A stretch of 64,000 bases of DNA. Origin: Aquimonas sp964586455. Lineage in GTDB: Bacteria > Pseudomonadota > Gammaproteobacteria > Xanthomonadales > Xanthomonadaceae. Position 1 is the stretch's first letter. Each line of letters opens with the position of its first letter. Made by a program: the position numbers and the translations under genes. Shown one piece after another: positions 1-8,989 of the stretch. Where the stretch lies: contig CAZPHV010000011.1 in the NCBI GenBank assembly GCA_964586455.1, positions 1 to 64,000 of the forward strand, written 5' to 3'. The notes beneath the pieces were generated by a model that saw nothing but the letters and a program-made list of their open reading frames with translations, was not told the origin of the DNA and ran no database searches.

Positions 1-431
1 GCTCTGACACCGACACGACCAAGAAGTTCAAGCTTCTTCGTACCGAATCAATAGGCGACTGGCCTGCGGTCTGCGGATGCTTGCGCGGAACTGCTGGGCT
101 TCACTGTGGGCGAGTTCGGTGCTGATTCTCGATCTTCGTCCTACGAGTGTTGGCGTTTGCGAAGCGGGGGCGCGCACACAAGCCTGTGATGTCTACCAAT
201 TTGCCCCGACCTTCTTCGGGTCGCGGGGACCGGGGCGGGTGTCCAGCTCCGGTGGGTCAAGACCCACCCTATGAAGAGCTACATGCTCGCTTTGCTGATG
301 CATGGCCGCCAAGTTCCGCAAGCGCCGTTCCCCAGACGTTTTCGTCTTGCACTCTGTCGGTCGCTCGGGAATCCGCAGCGCTTATGCTTCGCGGCTTCTT
401 GGCTGGCCGTGCATTCATTGGGGAACATTCA
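1..431. other. Leading intergenic region with a palindromic element
   Basis: No complete gene is visible here. An open frame runs into the DUF4132 gene from 147, but its first 95 codons read through a perfect hairpin at 251-268 (GGTGGGTC, 2-nt loop, GACCCACC). That palindrome recurs in intergenic DNA elsewhere in the window, so these codons are probably not translated. The first 60 bases could hold the tail of an upstream gene, but nothing recognisable supports it. Confidence 0.5.
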
Positions 432-3400
432 ATGCGTCGTTTTGAACTGGTGGAAGGGGCTGCAAGCAAGTTCTGGGAAGTCGAGGCCTTGGCCGATCAC
501 TCGCTTTCGATCCGCTGGGGGCGCATCGGCAGCGCAGGCCAGAGCCAGATCAAGCCGTTTGCCGATGCGGGCAAGGCGCAGGCGGCGCTGGACAAGCTGG
601 TGAAGGAGAAGACTGCAAAGGGCTACCAGGAAGTGCCCACCGATGTGGAGGCTCCACCGCAGTCCAAGGCCTCAAAGCCTGCTGTCGACACCAGCCCGAT
701 CGCCGCCGCAGAGCCTGCCGCGCAGGCCGCGCCCGAGGTCCCTAGGCCGATGCCTGCGCAGGCGCCTGTAGAGAGTCTGGACGCACAGAGTGACCGCGCA
801 TTCGAGGGCGTGCGTGCGGCGATTGCGGACGGTCGGCTGGTGCCGGACGACCGGTTCGACGCGTCCCAGCTCGCCCAGGAGCACGGCATCTCCGAACGCG
901 CCGCTGCGATGACGGTCGAGCGTCTTGGCGCAGTCAAGCTTGTGTGGGCTTCCTACGGCAGTGCCACGGTCCGCAAGGAGTCGCAGGCGCTTGCGCAGAC
1001 GCTCGCCGAGTACGCATCGCGACTACCCCGCAGCGAGCAGGGCGTGACGCCGGCCGAGGACGTGGCGCCCTGGCTTGCGCAAGGCGAGCCTGTGTACCTC
1101 CCGGTGGACCTGCGCTTCCGAGCGTTCGCCTCGCGCCGGCATCCCAAACCGCTGCCGGTGCTGGACGTGCAGGCCAGCTGGGCTGAGCTGCATGCAAGTA
1201 TTGATCTCCGAGTGGACAAGCAGCACAGCGACCCGACCTTGGGACAGGCCCTGAATCGCATGATCCTGCGCGCACAGTCGGCTTCGCCGCCCTCAGCGGG
1301 CGATGCCGAAGCGGACGCGATGCTGCTGGCCCTGGCTCTCCGAAACCCGTATAGCTTCCAAGGCGAAGCGGGTATTGCAGCCATCGGGTTTTTCCTCGCC
1401 TCTGCGGGCCTTGCTGCGACGGTCGATCTCTACATCGAAGCCCAGCGTTTCGAGGTGGAGCGCGACTGGCTGGGCGACAAGTCGGCCGATACTTTCCGGC
1501 TGACGCAGACAGTGGTGTCGACTTTGGGGCGCAGCTTGGATGGTCCTCTTTGCGAAGCGGAGTACCTGCTGCGCGCGCATCTTGCCGCTGCGCCCGAAGA
1601 GCTTTGGGCCGCCTGCGCTGCACGGATCGAGGCCGCTCTGCCCAGCATCGCGCCCATCCGCCAGCCCTCGCTTGCCCTATTGCTGCCGGATCGAGCCGAC
1701 ATCTCCAACGCTGTCGCGCTGCGTCTCGCCGGGCATACAGAGCCGCTGTATTCGCTGCACTACCTGCTGCAAACCGTCACGGATCCGACCGCACAATCGG
1801 TGACAGTCAAGGCACAGCGCGGATTGGGTTCAGTCTGGAGTTCGAAGCCGACCAGCCTGACTCTGGTGATGGAGCGCGGTGTGGCCGCAGCCGATGTGCT
1901 GGCAGCGTACCCGGACAAGACGGCGGCCGGCGAGGCCTTGACCTTGATAGGCATGCCAAAGGCCGTCGGGGCACTCGCCCGCGTCGCCCACACCTCCGGC
2001 GTCGCGATGGAGCGCCTCAAGCTGGCCCTGGAGCGCTGGCCACTCGCCGGCGTGACCGCGCTGGCAGGCCTGATTGCGCAGGACGGCAGAGAAACCGGCC
2101 TGCTGCTCCCGCATCTGCTGCGCCTGCTGCGCACGCATCGCGCAAACATGGATGCCCTGCGACCCTGGCTGGACCGCGCCGCGCAGGCGTTGTTCGACCA
2201 GCGCCTGGCCCTGATCGACGGGACACTACCGATGGCGCCGACCCAGGCGCTGCCCTCGGTGCTGGTGGCACCGCCTTGGCTGGCCAAGGTGCAGAAGAAG
2301 GCGCCTGCAGTGTTGGCGCTTCAGGCTTTGGATCTTCCTGCGATCGAGCGCTGGCGCGAAGGCGCGCGCGAGCAGGCGCTGGAGCTAGTGGGCGGATACC
2401 GCGACGGACTGGCCAAGGCCCGTTCCGATGTCGACGCGCTGCTGGAGCTCATGGGGCTGGAGCGAACGCCCAAGCTGGGCACTCTTTCCAACGAGTTCAA
2501 GCTGCGCTGGCAGCAGGACATGCGGCTCACGCGAGAGGCCGCGATTACCGCAATCCGCGATGAAAATGCCGATGCCCTGGTCGCGGCCTGGGGACAGGGC
2601 ATGGCGCTGCGCCGCGAGGCCGGCCGCCCGCGATACGGCTTCGATGGTCGCGTCGCTGTCGCGTTGCCTCCCGCGCTGGGTGCGGCGCTGTGGAATGCGG
2701 CCACTGAAGAACTGGACGCGAGCCACGCCGAGCTGGTGATGGCCACCCTCGGCCTGCCGGCAATGCCAGGCCTCATGGCGCTGGTGCGCGCCAGAACGCT
2801 GGACCACATCGATCTGGCGCTGAACTTTGCCGCCGTCGAACTGGCACTGCCGGCCGCGCGGGCCTTCGTTGCGCTCAAGACGCAGCGCGAGGCCGGGCGC
2901 CGATGGTTGCTCAGCTGCCCTGAGCACGCGGCCTGCGGCCTGATCGCAGCGGCGCTGGGGCGCAAAGGCGAAGAGCGCGACTGGGCGTGCGCGGCACTGC
3001 GTCTGCTGCAGGCCCAAGGGCATGGCGAGCTCGTGCTGTCCGTCGCCGGCCGCTATGGAGATCCCAAAGTGGTGGATGCCCTGCGTGCGATGCTCGATGA
3101 GGATCCGCTCGACCTCTTCCCCGCAAAGCGCGGCAAGCTGCCGGACTGGTGGCAGCCGCAGGGCTGGCGCCGACCGCTGATGCTCGATGGCAAGGCCTTG
3201 CCCGACGCGGCCTTGGAGCACCTCGGGCAGATGCTGATGTTCCCGACCAATGAGGGTGTGTACCCCGGCGTCACCGAGGTCAAGCAGGCCTGCCAGCCGG
3301 GCTCGCTCGCCGATTTCGTCTGGGACGTGTTCGTCGCCTGGCTGGATGCCGGCGGCAGTGGCAAGGAGAGCTGGGTGATGGTCGCCCTGGGCCTGCTCGG

Positions 3401-4607
3401 CAACGATGACACCGCGCGTCGGATTACGCCCTTCATCCGCAGCTGGCCTGGCGAGTCCCTGCATGCGCGTGCCCAGCTCGGGCTGGATACGCTGGCCGCC
3501 ATCGGCAGCGATCTCTCGCTGATGCTGCTCAATGGCATCGCCCAGAAGCTCAAGTTCAAAGGCCTGCAAGACAAAGCTCGCGAGAAGATCAATGCCATCG
3601 CCGAAGAGCGCGGGCTGAGCGCCGAGGAGCTGGATGATCGCTTGGCGCCCGATCTTGGCCTCGACGAGGACGGCAGCCTGGTGCTGGATTTCGGCCCGCG
3701 CGCCTTCCATGTCAGATTCAACGAAGGGCTCACGCCCTGCGTGCGCGAGGTCGCCGCCGACGGTGCGCTGGGCCCGTATCTGGCCGATCTGCCGAAGCCT
3801 AAGAAGAGCGACGATGCAGAGCTTGCCAAGCAGGCGGTCGAGCGCTTCAAGCTGCTGAAGAAGGACGCCCGCAGCATCGCCAGTCAGCAGCTGCAGCGGC
3901 TGGAGCTGGCCATGTGCAGCCGCCGACGTTGGACGCCTGAACTGTTCCGGCTGCTGCTGGTCGGGCATCCGCTGCTGCGGCATGTGGTGCAGCGCCTGGT
4001 CTGGGGCGTCTATGCGGTGGGCGAGGGCGCCGGCCCCGCTGGCGAGCTGCGCTACTGCTTCCGGGTCGCCGAGGACGGCAGCTTCGCCGACGCCGAAGAC
4101 GCCTTGTTCCAACTGCCCGACGACGCGCGGCCGTGCATCGGTCTGCCGCATGTACTGGAGATCCCGCCAGAGGTGGCCGCCGCCTTCGGCCAGATCTTTG
4201 CCGACTACGAATTGCTGCAGCCTTTCGCCCAACTGGGCCGCGACAGCGATGCACTGACTGCGGCCGAGACAGCTTCGAAACGACTCGAACGCTGGAAGGG
4301 CCTGAAGGTGCCGACGGGCAAGGTACTGGGCCTGGTTAACCGCGGCTGGCAGCGCGGCAGGGCGCAGGATGGCGGCAGCATCTGGCACTTCAGCAAGCTG
4401 CTGGGCGGCAGCCGCAGCATCGAGCTGCACTTCTCACCCGGCATCATCGTCGGCTTGGTCCAGGAATTTCCCGAGCAGACCCTTGAAGAGGTGGTCGTAG
4501 GACCGACGTCCGCACGCGGCGACCTGCAGGCGTTGGAGACCTTCGATGTGCTCGATGCCATCACCGCCAGCGAGCTGATTCGGGATCTCGATGCACTGAG
4601 GGGATAG
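432..4607 (+). CDS. WGR domain / DUF4132 protein (MolR-like)
   Basis: A 1391-residue protein. Residues 1-75 form a WGR domain: it starts MRRFELVEG, then the Ser-Ile-Arg-Trp-Gly-Arg-Ile-Gly-Ser core, then a helix rich in Lys and Glu. WGR domains are known from PARPs and from bacterial MolR/YehI-like proteins and often bind nucleic acid. A Pro/Ala-rich linker follows (about 75-130), then a very long alpha-helical, HEAT-like region, and a C-terminal DUF4132 domain (about the last 180 residues, including an Ile-Glu-Leu-His-Phe-Ser-Pro-Gly stretch). The start at 432 is preferred over upstream in-frame codons because GGGGA lies 8 bases before it and the WGR domain begins at once. The gene is monocistronic. 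The biochemical role of DUF4132 proteins is unknown to me; the family assignment is firm, the function is not. Confidence 0.85.
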   Translation: MRRFELVEGAASKFWEVEALADHSLSIRWGRIGSAGQSQIKPFADAGKAQAALDKLVKEKTAKGYQEVPTDVEAPPQSKASKPAVDTSPIAAAEPAAQAAPEVPRPMPAQAPVESLDAQSDRAFEGVRAAIADGRLVPDDRFDASQLAQEHGISERAAAMTVERLGAVKLVWASYGSATVRKESQALAQTLAEYASRLPRSEQGVTPAEDVAPWLAQGEPVYLPVDLRFRAFASRRHPKPLPVLDVQASWAELHASIDLRVDKQHSDPTLGQALNRMILRAQSASPPSAGDAEADAMLLALALRNPYSFQGEAGIAAIGFFLASAGLAATVDLYIEAQRFEVERDWLGDKSADTFRLTQTVVSTLGRSLDGPLCEAEYLLRAHLAAAPEELWAACAARIEAALPSIAPIRQPSLALLLPDRADISNAVALRLAGHTEPLYSLHYLLQTVTDPTAQSVTVKAQRGLGSVWSSKPTSLTLVMERGVAAADVLAAYPDKTAAGEALTLIGMPKAVGALARVAHTSGVAMERLKLALERWPLAGVTALAGLIAQDGRETGLLLPHLLRLLRTHRANMDALRPWLDRAAQALFDQRLALIDGTLPMAPTQALPSVLVAPPWLAKVQKKAPAVLALQALDLPAIERWREGAREQALELVGGYRDGLAKARSDVDALLELMGLERTPKLGTLSNEFKLRWQQDMRLTREAAITAIRDENADALVAAWGQGMALRREAGRPRYGFDGRVAVALPPALGAALWNAATEELDASHAELVMATLGLPAMPGLMALVRARTLDHIDLALNFAAVELALPAARAFVALKTQREAGRRWLLSCPEHAACGLIAAALGRKGEERDWACAALRLLQAQGHGELVLSVAGRYGDPKVVDALRAMLDEDPLDLFPAKRGKLPDWWQPQGWRRPLMLDGKALPDAALEHLGQMLMFPTNEGVYPGVTEVKQACQPGSLADFVWDVFVAWLDAGGSGKESWVMVALGLLGNDDTARRITPFIRSWPGESLHARAQLGLDTLAAIGSDLSLMLLNGIAQKLKFKGLQDKAREKINAIAEERGLSAEELDDRLAPDLGLDEDGSLVLDFGPRAFHVRFNEGLTPCVREVAADGALGPYLADLPKPKKSDDAELAKQAVERFKLLKKDARSIASQQLQRLELAMCSRRRWTPELFRLLLVGHPLLRHVVQRLVWGVYAVGEGAGPAGELRYCFRVAEDGSFADAEDALFQLPDDARPCIGLPHVLEIPPEVAAAFGQIFADYELLQPFAQLGRDSDALTAAETASKRLERWKGLKVPTGKVLGLVNRGWQRGRAQDGGSIWHFSKLLGGSRSIELHFSPGIIVGLVQEFPEQTLEEVVVGPTSARGDLQALETFDVLDAITASELIRDLDALRG

Positions 4608-5041
4608 GCCCCGATCGTGAGGCCGATCAGATCAAGTGCGGCGTGGGTCGACTCAAGCTTCGCAGCCTCGCGCTGGCGCCATCGCGGGCCGAGGGCTTGC
4701 AAGGACGTGCTTGATTGCTGGGTCGATGAACGGACTCAGGTCGCGTGCTTGGCCTTGATGGAGCTCCGCACCCCAGTCGCCTCCGCGGTGTCGGCGCAAT
4801 ACCGGGGCGACCCTCGCGCGGCACGTGACCCGTACGTCGCTGCCGTTCGCCCTCGCTACGCGCGAGGCGGGTAAGCGGCTTGGTCACGCGTTCGTCGGTG
4901 CTGCAGGTCAGGGGCCAGGCCCTTGGCAAGCAACTGCTGGTCTGTCCGCGTCTGACTGCGCGCGCTCACGCATGCCTCTGGCTGAGTTTGCTGTTCCTTC
5001 GTGCCGGCATTCCACTTCGAGAGGACCGTTCATTCGCGCAC
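4608..5041. other. Intergenic region, no gene seen
   Basis: About 430 bases between the convergent DUF4132 and YczE-type genes. Open frames on both strands here have no recognisable composition or family. A small inverted repeat of the type CCTCGC/GCGAGG lies near 4851-4868. No convincing terminator hairpin was found. Confidence 0.4.
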
Positions 5042-5722
5042 TCAATGCTCAGCGGGTGCCATTTCGACGAGGGGCACATCCAGCCGCACCACCAGGTAAG
5101 GCAGAAAAAACTGCGTCACCGGGCCGACCGCGAGCGCGAACACGACAGTGCCGACGCCGACGGTTCCGCCCAGGGCGATGCCTGCGATCAGCACGTTGAC
5201 TTCAATCAGGGTGCGCACGCGCCGGATCGACCATCCGGATTTCCGAGCCAGCCCGGTCATCAGGCCATCGCGTGGTCCGGGCCCGAGTTGCGCGCCCACG
5301 TACAGCGCTGTGGCGAAGCCGCAGACCAGCACGCCGCCCAGCATGAAGGCGATTTGCGCGGCCCAGCCGGAGGGCGCGCCGAGCAGGGTCAGGTTGATGT
5401 CTGCGAAGGGTCCGAGCAGCAGCGTGTTCGCCAGCGTGCCCAGGCCCGGCATCTGGCGCAGCGGAATCCAGGCCAGCAGAACGGCCAGTGCGGCGATCAC
5501 GATCACCGTGCCCAGCGACAGCGGCACATGCAGGGCGACGCCGAGATGGAAGACATCCCAGGGCGAGGCGCCCAGCGCGCCTTTCACCATCAGGGCGATC
5601 GCCAGGCCGTACAGCCATAGCCCCAGCAGCAGCCGGAGCAGGCGATGCGGCAGGTGGCGCGCCTTGAGTTGATCGAGTGGGCCGAGGTTGGCCAGTCCGG
5701 AAACGGGTGTGGTGGTTTTCAT
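5042..5722 (-). CDS. YczE/YitT-type integral membrane protein
   Basis: A 226-residue membrane protein with about five or six hydrophobic segments. The Gly-Ala-Ser-Pro-Trp-Asp-Val stretch after the first helix and the Gly-Pro-Gly-Pro-Arg-Asp-Gly-Leu-Met stretch near residue 140 are typical of the YczE/YyaS membrane family. Substrate unknown. The start at 5722 is the first Met placed before the first membrane segment; an upstream extension would overlap the divergent regulator gene. The gene is divergent from a MocR-type regulator with only 60 bases between start codons. Membrane proteins of this family are known partners of one MocR subgroup, so this is probably the regulator's target. The shared spacer holds a palindrome likely to be the operator. 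Confidence 0.85.
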   Translation of the reverse strand: MKTTTPVSGLANLGPLDQLKARHLPHRLLRLLLGLWLYGLAIALMVKGALGASPWDVFHLGVALHVPLSLGTVIVIAALAVLLAWIPLRQMPGLGTLANTLLLGPFADINLTLLGAPSGWAAQIAFMLGGVLVCGFATALYVGAQLGPGPRDGLMTGLARKSGWSIRRVRTLIEVNVLIAGIALGGTVGVGTVVFALAVGPVTQFFLPYLVVRLDVPLVEMAPAEH

Positions 5723-5739
5723 GGCGCCACGATCTCGAT

Positions 5740-5766
5740 AATTGGCTCTTTGATACAGAGCCAATT
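5740..5766. promoter_or_regulatory. Perfect 10-bp inverted repeat, probable MocR operator
   Basis: AATTGGCTCT at 5740-5749 and its exact reverse complement at 5757-5766 are separated by 7 bases. The site sits between the start codons of the divergent membrane-protein and MocR-type regulator genes (5722 and 5783). It is the only long perfect palindrome in the spacer. A dimeric GntR-type head would bind such a site; that this regulator does so is inference. Confidence 0.7.
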
Positions 5767-5782
5767 CTGCGATAGTGGCCCG

Positions 5783-7234
5783 ATGCAACGATCCCTGAGC
5801 CCAGACCGCCTGGCCGCCCTTGTCGGCGCTTTCAATCGCTCCCCGGCCTACCGTGGCCTCTGCCTTGCACTGCAGGAACGCATTGGCGACGGGCGCATCC
5901 CGCTTGGCTGTCGCCTGCCCAGCGAGCGCGCGGTGGCGCCGGTGTTGGGCGTGTCGCGCAATACCGTCACCCGCGCCTACGCCGATCTGGTCAGCGCTGG
6001 ATTCGCCACCGCCAGGCAAGGCTCCGGCACCTTCGCCGCGGTGCCGGTGGAACGCCGCCGCGCGCACGATCACGTGCTGCATCCGCTGGTCAACGGACAG
6101 CCCGCCGAGGGCGCGATCGATCTCAACTGCGCGGCCGGCGCTGCGACGCCCGGTGTCGCCGCCGCCTACGAGCGCGCGCTGGCCGCGCTGCCGGCCTACC
6201 TGTCCAGCGATGGCTATTTGCCCTCGGGGCTGCCGGTGTTACGTGCACTCATCGCCGACACCTACTCGAACCGGGGCCTGCCGACCCACCCCGAGCAGAT
6301 CGTGATCACCTCCGGCGCGCTGGCGGCCATCGGTATCGTGGTGCGGGCGCTGTCGCGTCCGGGCGACCGCATCGCGGTGGAGTCGCCGGTGTATTCGAAC
6401 GCGATCGAAGCGTTGCGGCTGGGCGGTGGGCGGCTGGTCTGCTCGCCCTTGGGTGACGCGCTCGGCATGGATGGCTGGGACATCGACGCCATCGATGCCA
6501 CGCTGCGGCAGACCTCGCCGCGCCTTGCCTATCTGATTCCCGACTTCCAGAACCCCACCGGTTTTCTGATGAATGATGCGATGCGCGCGGACTACGCCCG
6601 CGCCCTGCGCGGCGCGCGCACCATGGCCATCGTCGACGAGACGCTGCAGCCGATTCAGTTGTCTGGCCCGCCGATGCCCGCGCCCTTCGCCCGCCACGCG
6701 AGCGATGCCATCACCGTGGGCAGCGTCTCCAAGATGTACTGGGGTGGCCTGCGCGTGGGTTGGCTGCGAGCGCCGCATGAGCTCGTCCCGCGCCTGATCC
6801 GCGCGCGCGTGCAGAGCGATCTGGGCAGTTCGCTGTTCGACCAATTGGTGGTCGCCGAACTGCTGCAGGCGCCCGAGATTCTGCTGCTTCGACGCGAGCA
6901 ACTTCGCCAGCGCCGCGATGTGCTGGTGCAGGCGCTACGCGAACAGCTGCCGGACTGGCGCCTGCGCGTGCCCGGGGGCGGCCTGACCTTGTGGGTACAG
7001 CTTCCGCACGGCAGTGCGACCCGCCTGGCCGCCGATGCCGAGCGCGTGGGTGTGCATGTGGCGCCGGGTCCGGTGTTCAGCGTGGAAGGCGGCTCGGACG
7101 CGTGGTTGCGGATTCCCTATGCCAAGCCGGAGGCCGAGCTGTTGCTGGCGGTCGAAAGACTGGCGCGGGCATGGCTCAACCTGGCTGCGGAATCACCACG
7201 CCGGCGCGAGGCCACACGGGTGTTGATTGCTTGA
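5783..7234 (+). CDS. MocR-family regulator (GntR HTH + aminotransferase-like domain)
   Basis: A 483-residue two-domain regulator. Residues 15-85 are a GntR winged helix: the Gly-Cys-Arg-Leu-Pro-Ser-Glu-Arg segment, then Leu-Gly-Val-Ser-Arg-Asn-Thr-Val and Gln-Gly-Ser-Gly-Thr-Phe. Residues about 110-480 form a fold-type I aminotransferase-like domain, with Asp-Phe-Gln-Asn-Pro-Thr-Gly in the middle and a Ser-Val-Ser-Lys-Met-Tyr-Trp-Gly segment holding the expected PLP lysine. Such proteins sense PLP or an amino compound and usually control an adjacent gene. The start at 5783 puts the HTH at the usual distance from the N terminus. The divergent YczE-type gene and the 5740-5766 palindrome point to local control, including autoregulation. 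Confidence 0.9.
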   Translation: MQRSLSPDRLAALVGAFNRSPAYRGLCLALQERIGDGRIPLGCRLPSERAVAPVLGVSRNTVTRAYADLVSAGFATARQGSGTFAAVPVERRRAHDHVLHPLVNGQPAEGAIDLNCAAGAATPGVAAAYERALAALPAYLSSDGYLPSGLPVLRALIADTYSNRGLPTHPEQIVITSGALAAIGIVVRALSRPGDRIAVESPVYSNAIEALRLGGGRLVCSPLGDALGMDGWDIDAIDATLRQTSPRLAYLIPDFQNPTGFLMNDAMRADYARALRGARTMAIVDETLQPIQLSGPPMPAPFARHASDAITVGSVSKMYWGGLRVGWLRAPHELVPRLIRARVQSDLGSSLFDQLVVAELLQAPEILLLRREQLRQRRDVLVQALREQLPDWRLRVPGGGLTLWVQLPHGSATRLAADAERVGVHVAPGPVFSVEGGSDAWLRIPYAKPEAELLLAVERLARAWLNLAAESPRRREATRVLIA

Positions 7235-7409
7235 GGGGTGAGGGTGGGCCCGCGAGCACGCACTCGACAGGACGTCAATGGTCGCGACAACGGCAAACTG
7301 CATTGGCGCACTCGCTGCGCTGGGCTGGACAGCGTATCCACGGAGGCTGTGCCGGTTCCGTGCGGTGGCCGTCGGCGGAGGACAGCGCCGGGTTGCAGTG
7401 GCGATTTGG

Positions 7410-8105
7410 TGCGGAGCGGGGTACCGGACTCGATGTGTTGTGGATCGCCGAGCGCCGGTAGAGCCGAGCTTGCTCGGCTGAAGGCTTGGTGCGGAGGGGG
7501 GGTACCGGACTCGATGTGTTCTGGATAGCAGAGCACCAGTAGAGCCGAGCTTGCTCGGCTGAAGGCTCTGAAGGCTTGCAGGGCAGAGGCGAGCCTGCTT
7601 GGCTGAAGGCTTGCAGGTGGCGGCAGACGAAGGGAAAGCAGCGGAGCAAGCTCCGCTCTACAGGCCCGAGGCGATTCCAGGGCCGTACGCTNNNNNNNNN
7701 NNNNNNNNNNNNNNNNNNNNNNNNNNNNNNNNNNNNNNNNNNNNNNNNNNNNNNNNNNNNNNNNNNNNNNNNNNNNNNNNNNNNNNNNNNNGCTCTACAG
7801 GCCCGAGGCGATTCCAGGGCCGTACGCTTTTCCGCGCATGGTTGTGGAGTATTGAGCGTGCTACCGACCTCATGCGTTGTGGATCGCCGAGCGCCGGTAG
7901 AGCCGAGCTTGCTCGGCTGAAGGCTTGGTGCGGAGCGGGGTACCGGACTCGATGTGTTGTGGATCGCCGAGCACCAGTAGAGCCGAGCTTGCTCGGCTGA
8001 GGGCTCTGAAGGCTTGCAGGGCAGAGGTGAGCTTGCTCGGCTGAAGGCTTGCAGGTGGCGGCAGACGCAGGGAAAGCAGCGGAGCAAGCTCCGCTCTACA
8101 GGCCC
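7410..8105. repeat. REP-like palindromic repeat cluster
   Basis: Several imperfect copies of a unit of about 80 bases. Each has the palindromic core GAGCCGAGC-TT-GCTCGGCT after GTA and before GAAGGCT. Cores begin near 7458, 7539, 7897 and 7977, with partial forms near 7590 and 8030. Inverted relatives (GCGGAGCAAGCTCCGC) lie near 7641 and 8079. Neighbouring copies share the phrases GGTACCGGACTCGATGTGTT and GGATCGCCGAGC. The core resembles the GTAG-type REP hairpins known from Stenotrophomonas and relatives. The cluster lies between the 3' ends of the MocR-type and XRE genes. No RAYT transposase gene is in the window. Confidence 0.8.
7692..7791. other. Sequence gap of 100 N
   Basis: Exactly 100 unknown bases inside the REP cluster. 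The 37 bases before the gap (7655-7691) and the 37 after it (7792-7828) are identical, which suggests two contigs ending in the same repeat rather than a measured gap. Confidence 0.95.
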
Positions 8106-8127
8106 CGCTCACGGCCCCAGCGTCCGG

Positions 8128-8478
8128 CTACTTGCTGAGCAGCTCCAGCAGAGCGCGCTTCTTCGCTACGGGCAGGCGCGCGATGGCTGCGCGCAGGGCT
8201 TCGTCCAAGGGGTCGGCTGCGGCATAGGCGGGGCGTGGCGGTTCTTGCACCATGGCTGCGTCGTCCAGAGTCTGGGGGCCACGGCCGGTTGCGAGCCATT
8301 CGAAGCCCACCCCGCTGATCGATGCGATCTTGATCAGGTTCTCCACGCTGGGCGCGGTGCCGTTCTGCATTTCCCATTGGGCGACCGCGCCGCGGGTCAC
8401 CCCGGCCTGCGCTGCCAGGCTTTCCTGGGTCGCATTCATGTGCTTGCGGGCTGCTCGCACCCGCTCGTGCAGATTCAT
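8128..8478 (-). CDS. XRE-family HTH transcriptional regulator
   Basis: A 116-residue protein. Residues 3-65 form a Cro/C1-type helix-turn-helix: Thr-Gln-Glu-Ser-Leu-Ala, then Ala-Gly-Val-Thr-Arg-Gly-Ala-Val-Ala-Gln-Trp-Glu, then Pro-Ser-Val-Glu-Asn-Leu and the Phe-Glu-Trp-Leu-Ala-Thr-Gly-Arg-Gly motif that ends many phage-type repressor heads. The C-terminal 50 residues are short and acidic, with no peptidase or sensor domain. The gene ends beside the REP cluster and is divergent from a small gene at 8609. Targets are not evident. Confidence 0.88.
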   Translation of the reverse strand: MNLHERVRAARKHMNATQESLAAQAGVTRGAVAQWEMQNGTAPSVENLIKIASISGVGFEWLATGRGPQTLDDAAMVQEPPRPAYAAADPLDEALRAAIARLPVAKKRALLELLSK

Positions 8479-8608
8479 CAGCTTGCCCGCCCGCCTCGGT
8501 TGTCGGGCATGTGTATAGCGCTACGAGCATCGGGGCGGTGATAGTATGGCTTGCATTCCGTGCGGCGATAGCAATACTGTCGGGAAATCCAGTCTCGGGG
8601 CAACCCGC

Positions 8609-8803
8609 ATGAATTCCGACCACCCCGATGCGCAGAGCAACAAGCGAGCCTGCTGTGCCGCCACGCGGCGCGCAGCGCTGGAAGAAACGCTCAGCCTGCT
8701 GGCCGAGATCCGCAGCGATATCCAGGCCGGTGCCGATCCGGTGGCGCGCCTCGACCTTGCGCGGGCTCGGCTGCACCAGCGCCTGCGTGAATCGGCCGGC
8801 TGA
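8609..8803 (+). CDS. Small hypothetical protein
   Basis: A 64-residue frame starting MNSDHPDAQ. After a Cys-Cys pair near residue 15 it is predicted almost wholly helical, with a Leu/Ala/Glu/Arg pattern. Codon third positions are strongly G/C, as in neighbouring genes, which favours real coding. I do not recognise a family. It is divergent from the XRE gene with a spacer of 130 bases and could be its target, but nothing shows this. Frames on the opposite strand are less convincing. Confidence 0.5.
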   Translation: MNSDHPDAQSNKRACCAATRRAALEETLSLLAEIRSDIQAGADPVARLDLARARLHQRLRESAG

Positions 8804-8989
8804 TCGGCGCCGATGCGGAGCATCAGCAATCATTGCGGCACATCCCGCTGACGGCGTATCGGACCTTGCCGGGCGCTAGGCGTATCGGCTCCGAGGGCAG
8901 AACAGGATCGGGACGGCGCGGCGTGCTATCGCTGCATTTGGTCCGATCCGATTGGCTGCCCCGGGCGGCGACCAAGAGTTCCCCGCGAT

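Noticed and set aside
1..130. A reading frame at the extreme left that might be the tail of an upstream gene
   Set aside because: Too short to show a family, and more than one frame ends in the region.
147..431. Upstream extension of the DUF4132 gene by 95 codons
   Set aside because: It reads through an intergenic palindrome, has no ribosome site, and the WGR domain begins exactly at 432.
2385..4430. Long open frame of 681 codons on the minus strand
   Set aside because: It mirrors the DUF4132 gene, is rich in Gln/Arg/Ala and shows no family; a high-GC shadow frame.
7692..7791. Reading frames that cross the N run
   Set aside because: They translate unknown bases and repeats; none can be supported.
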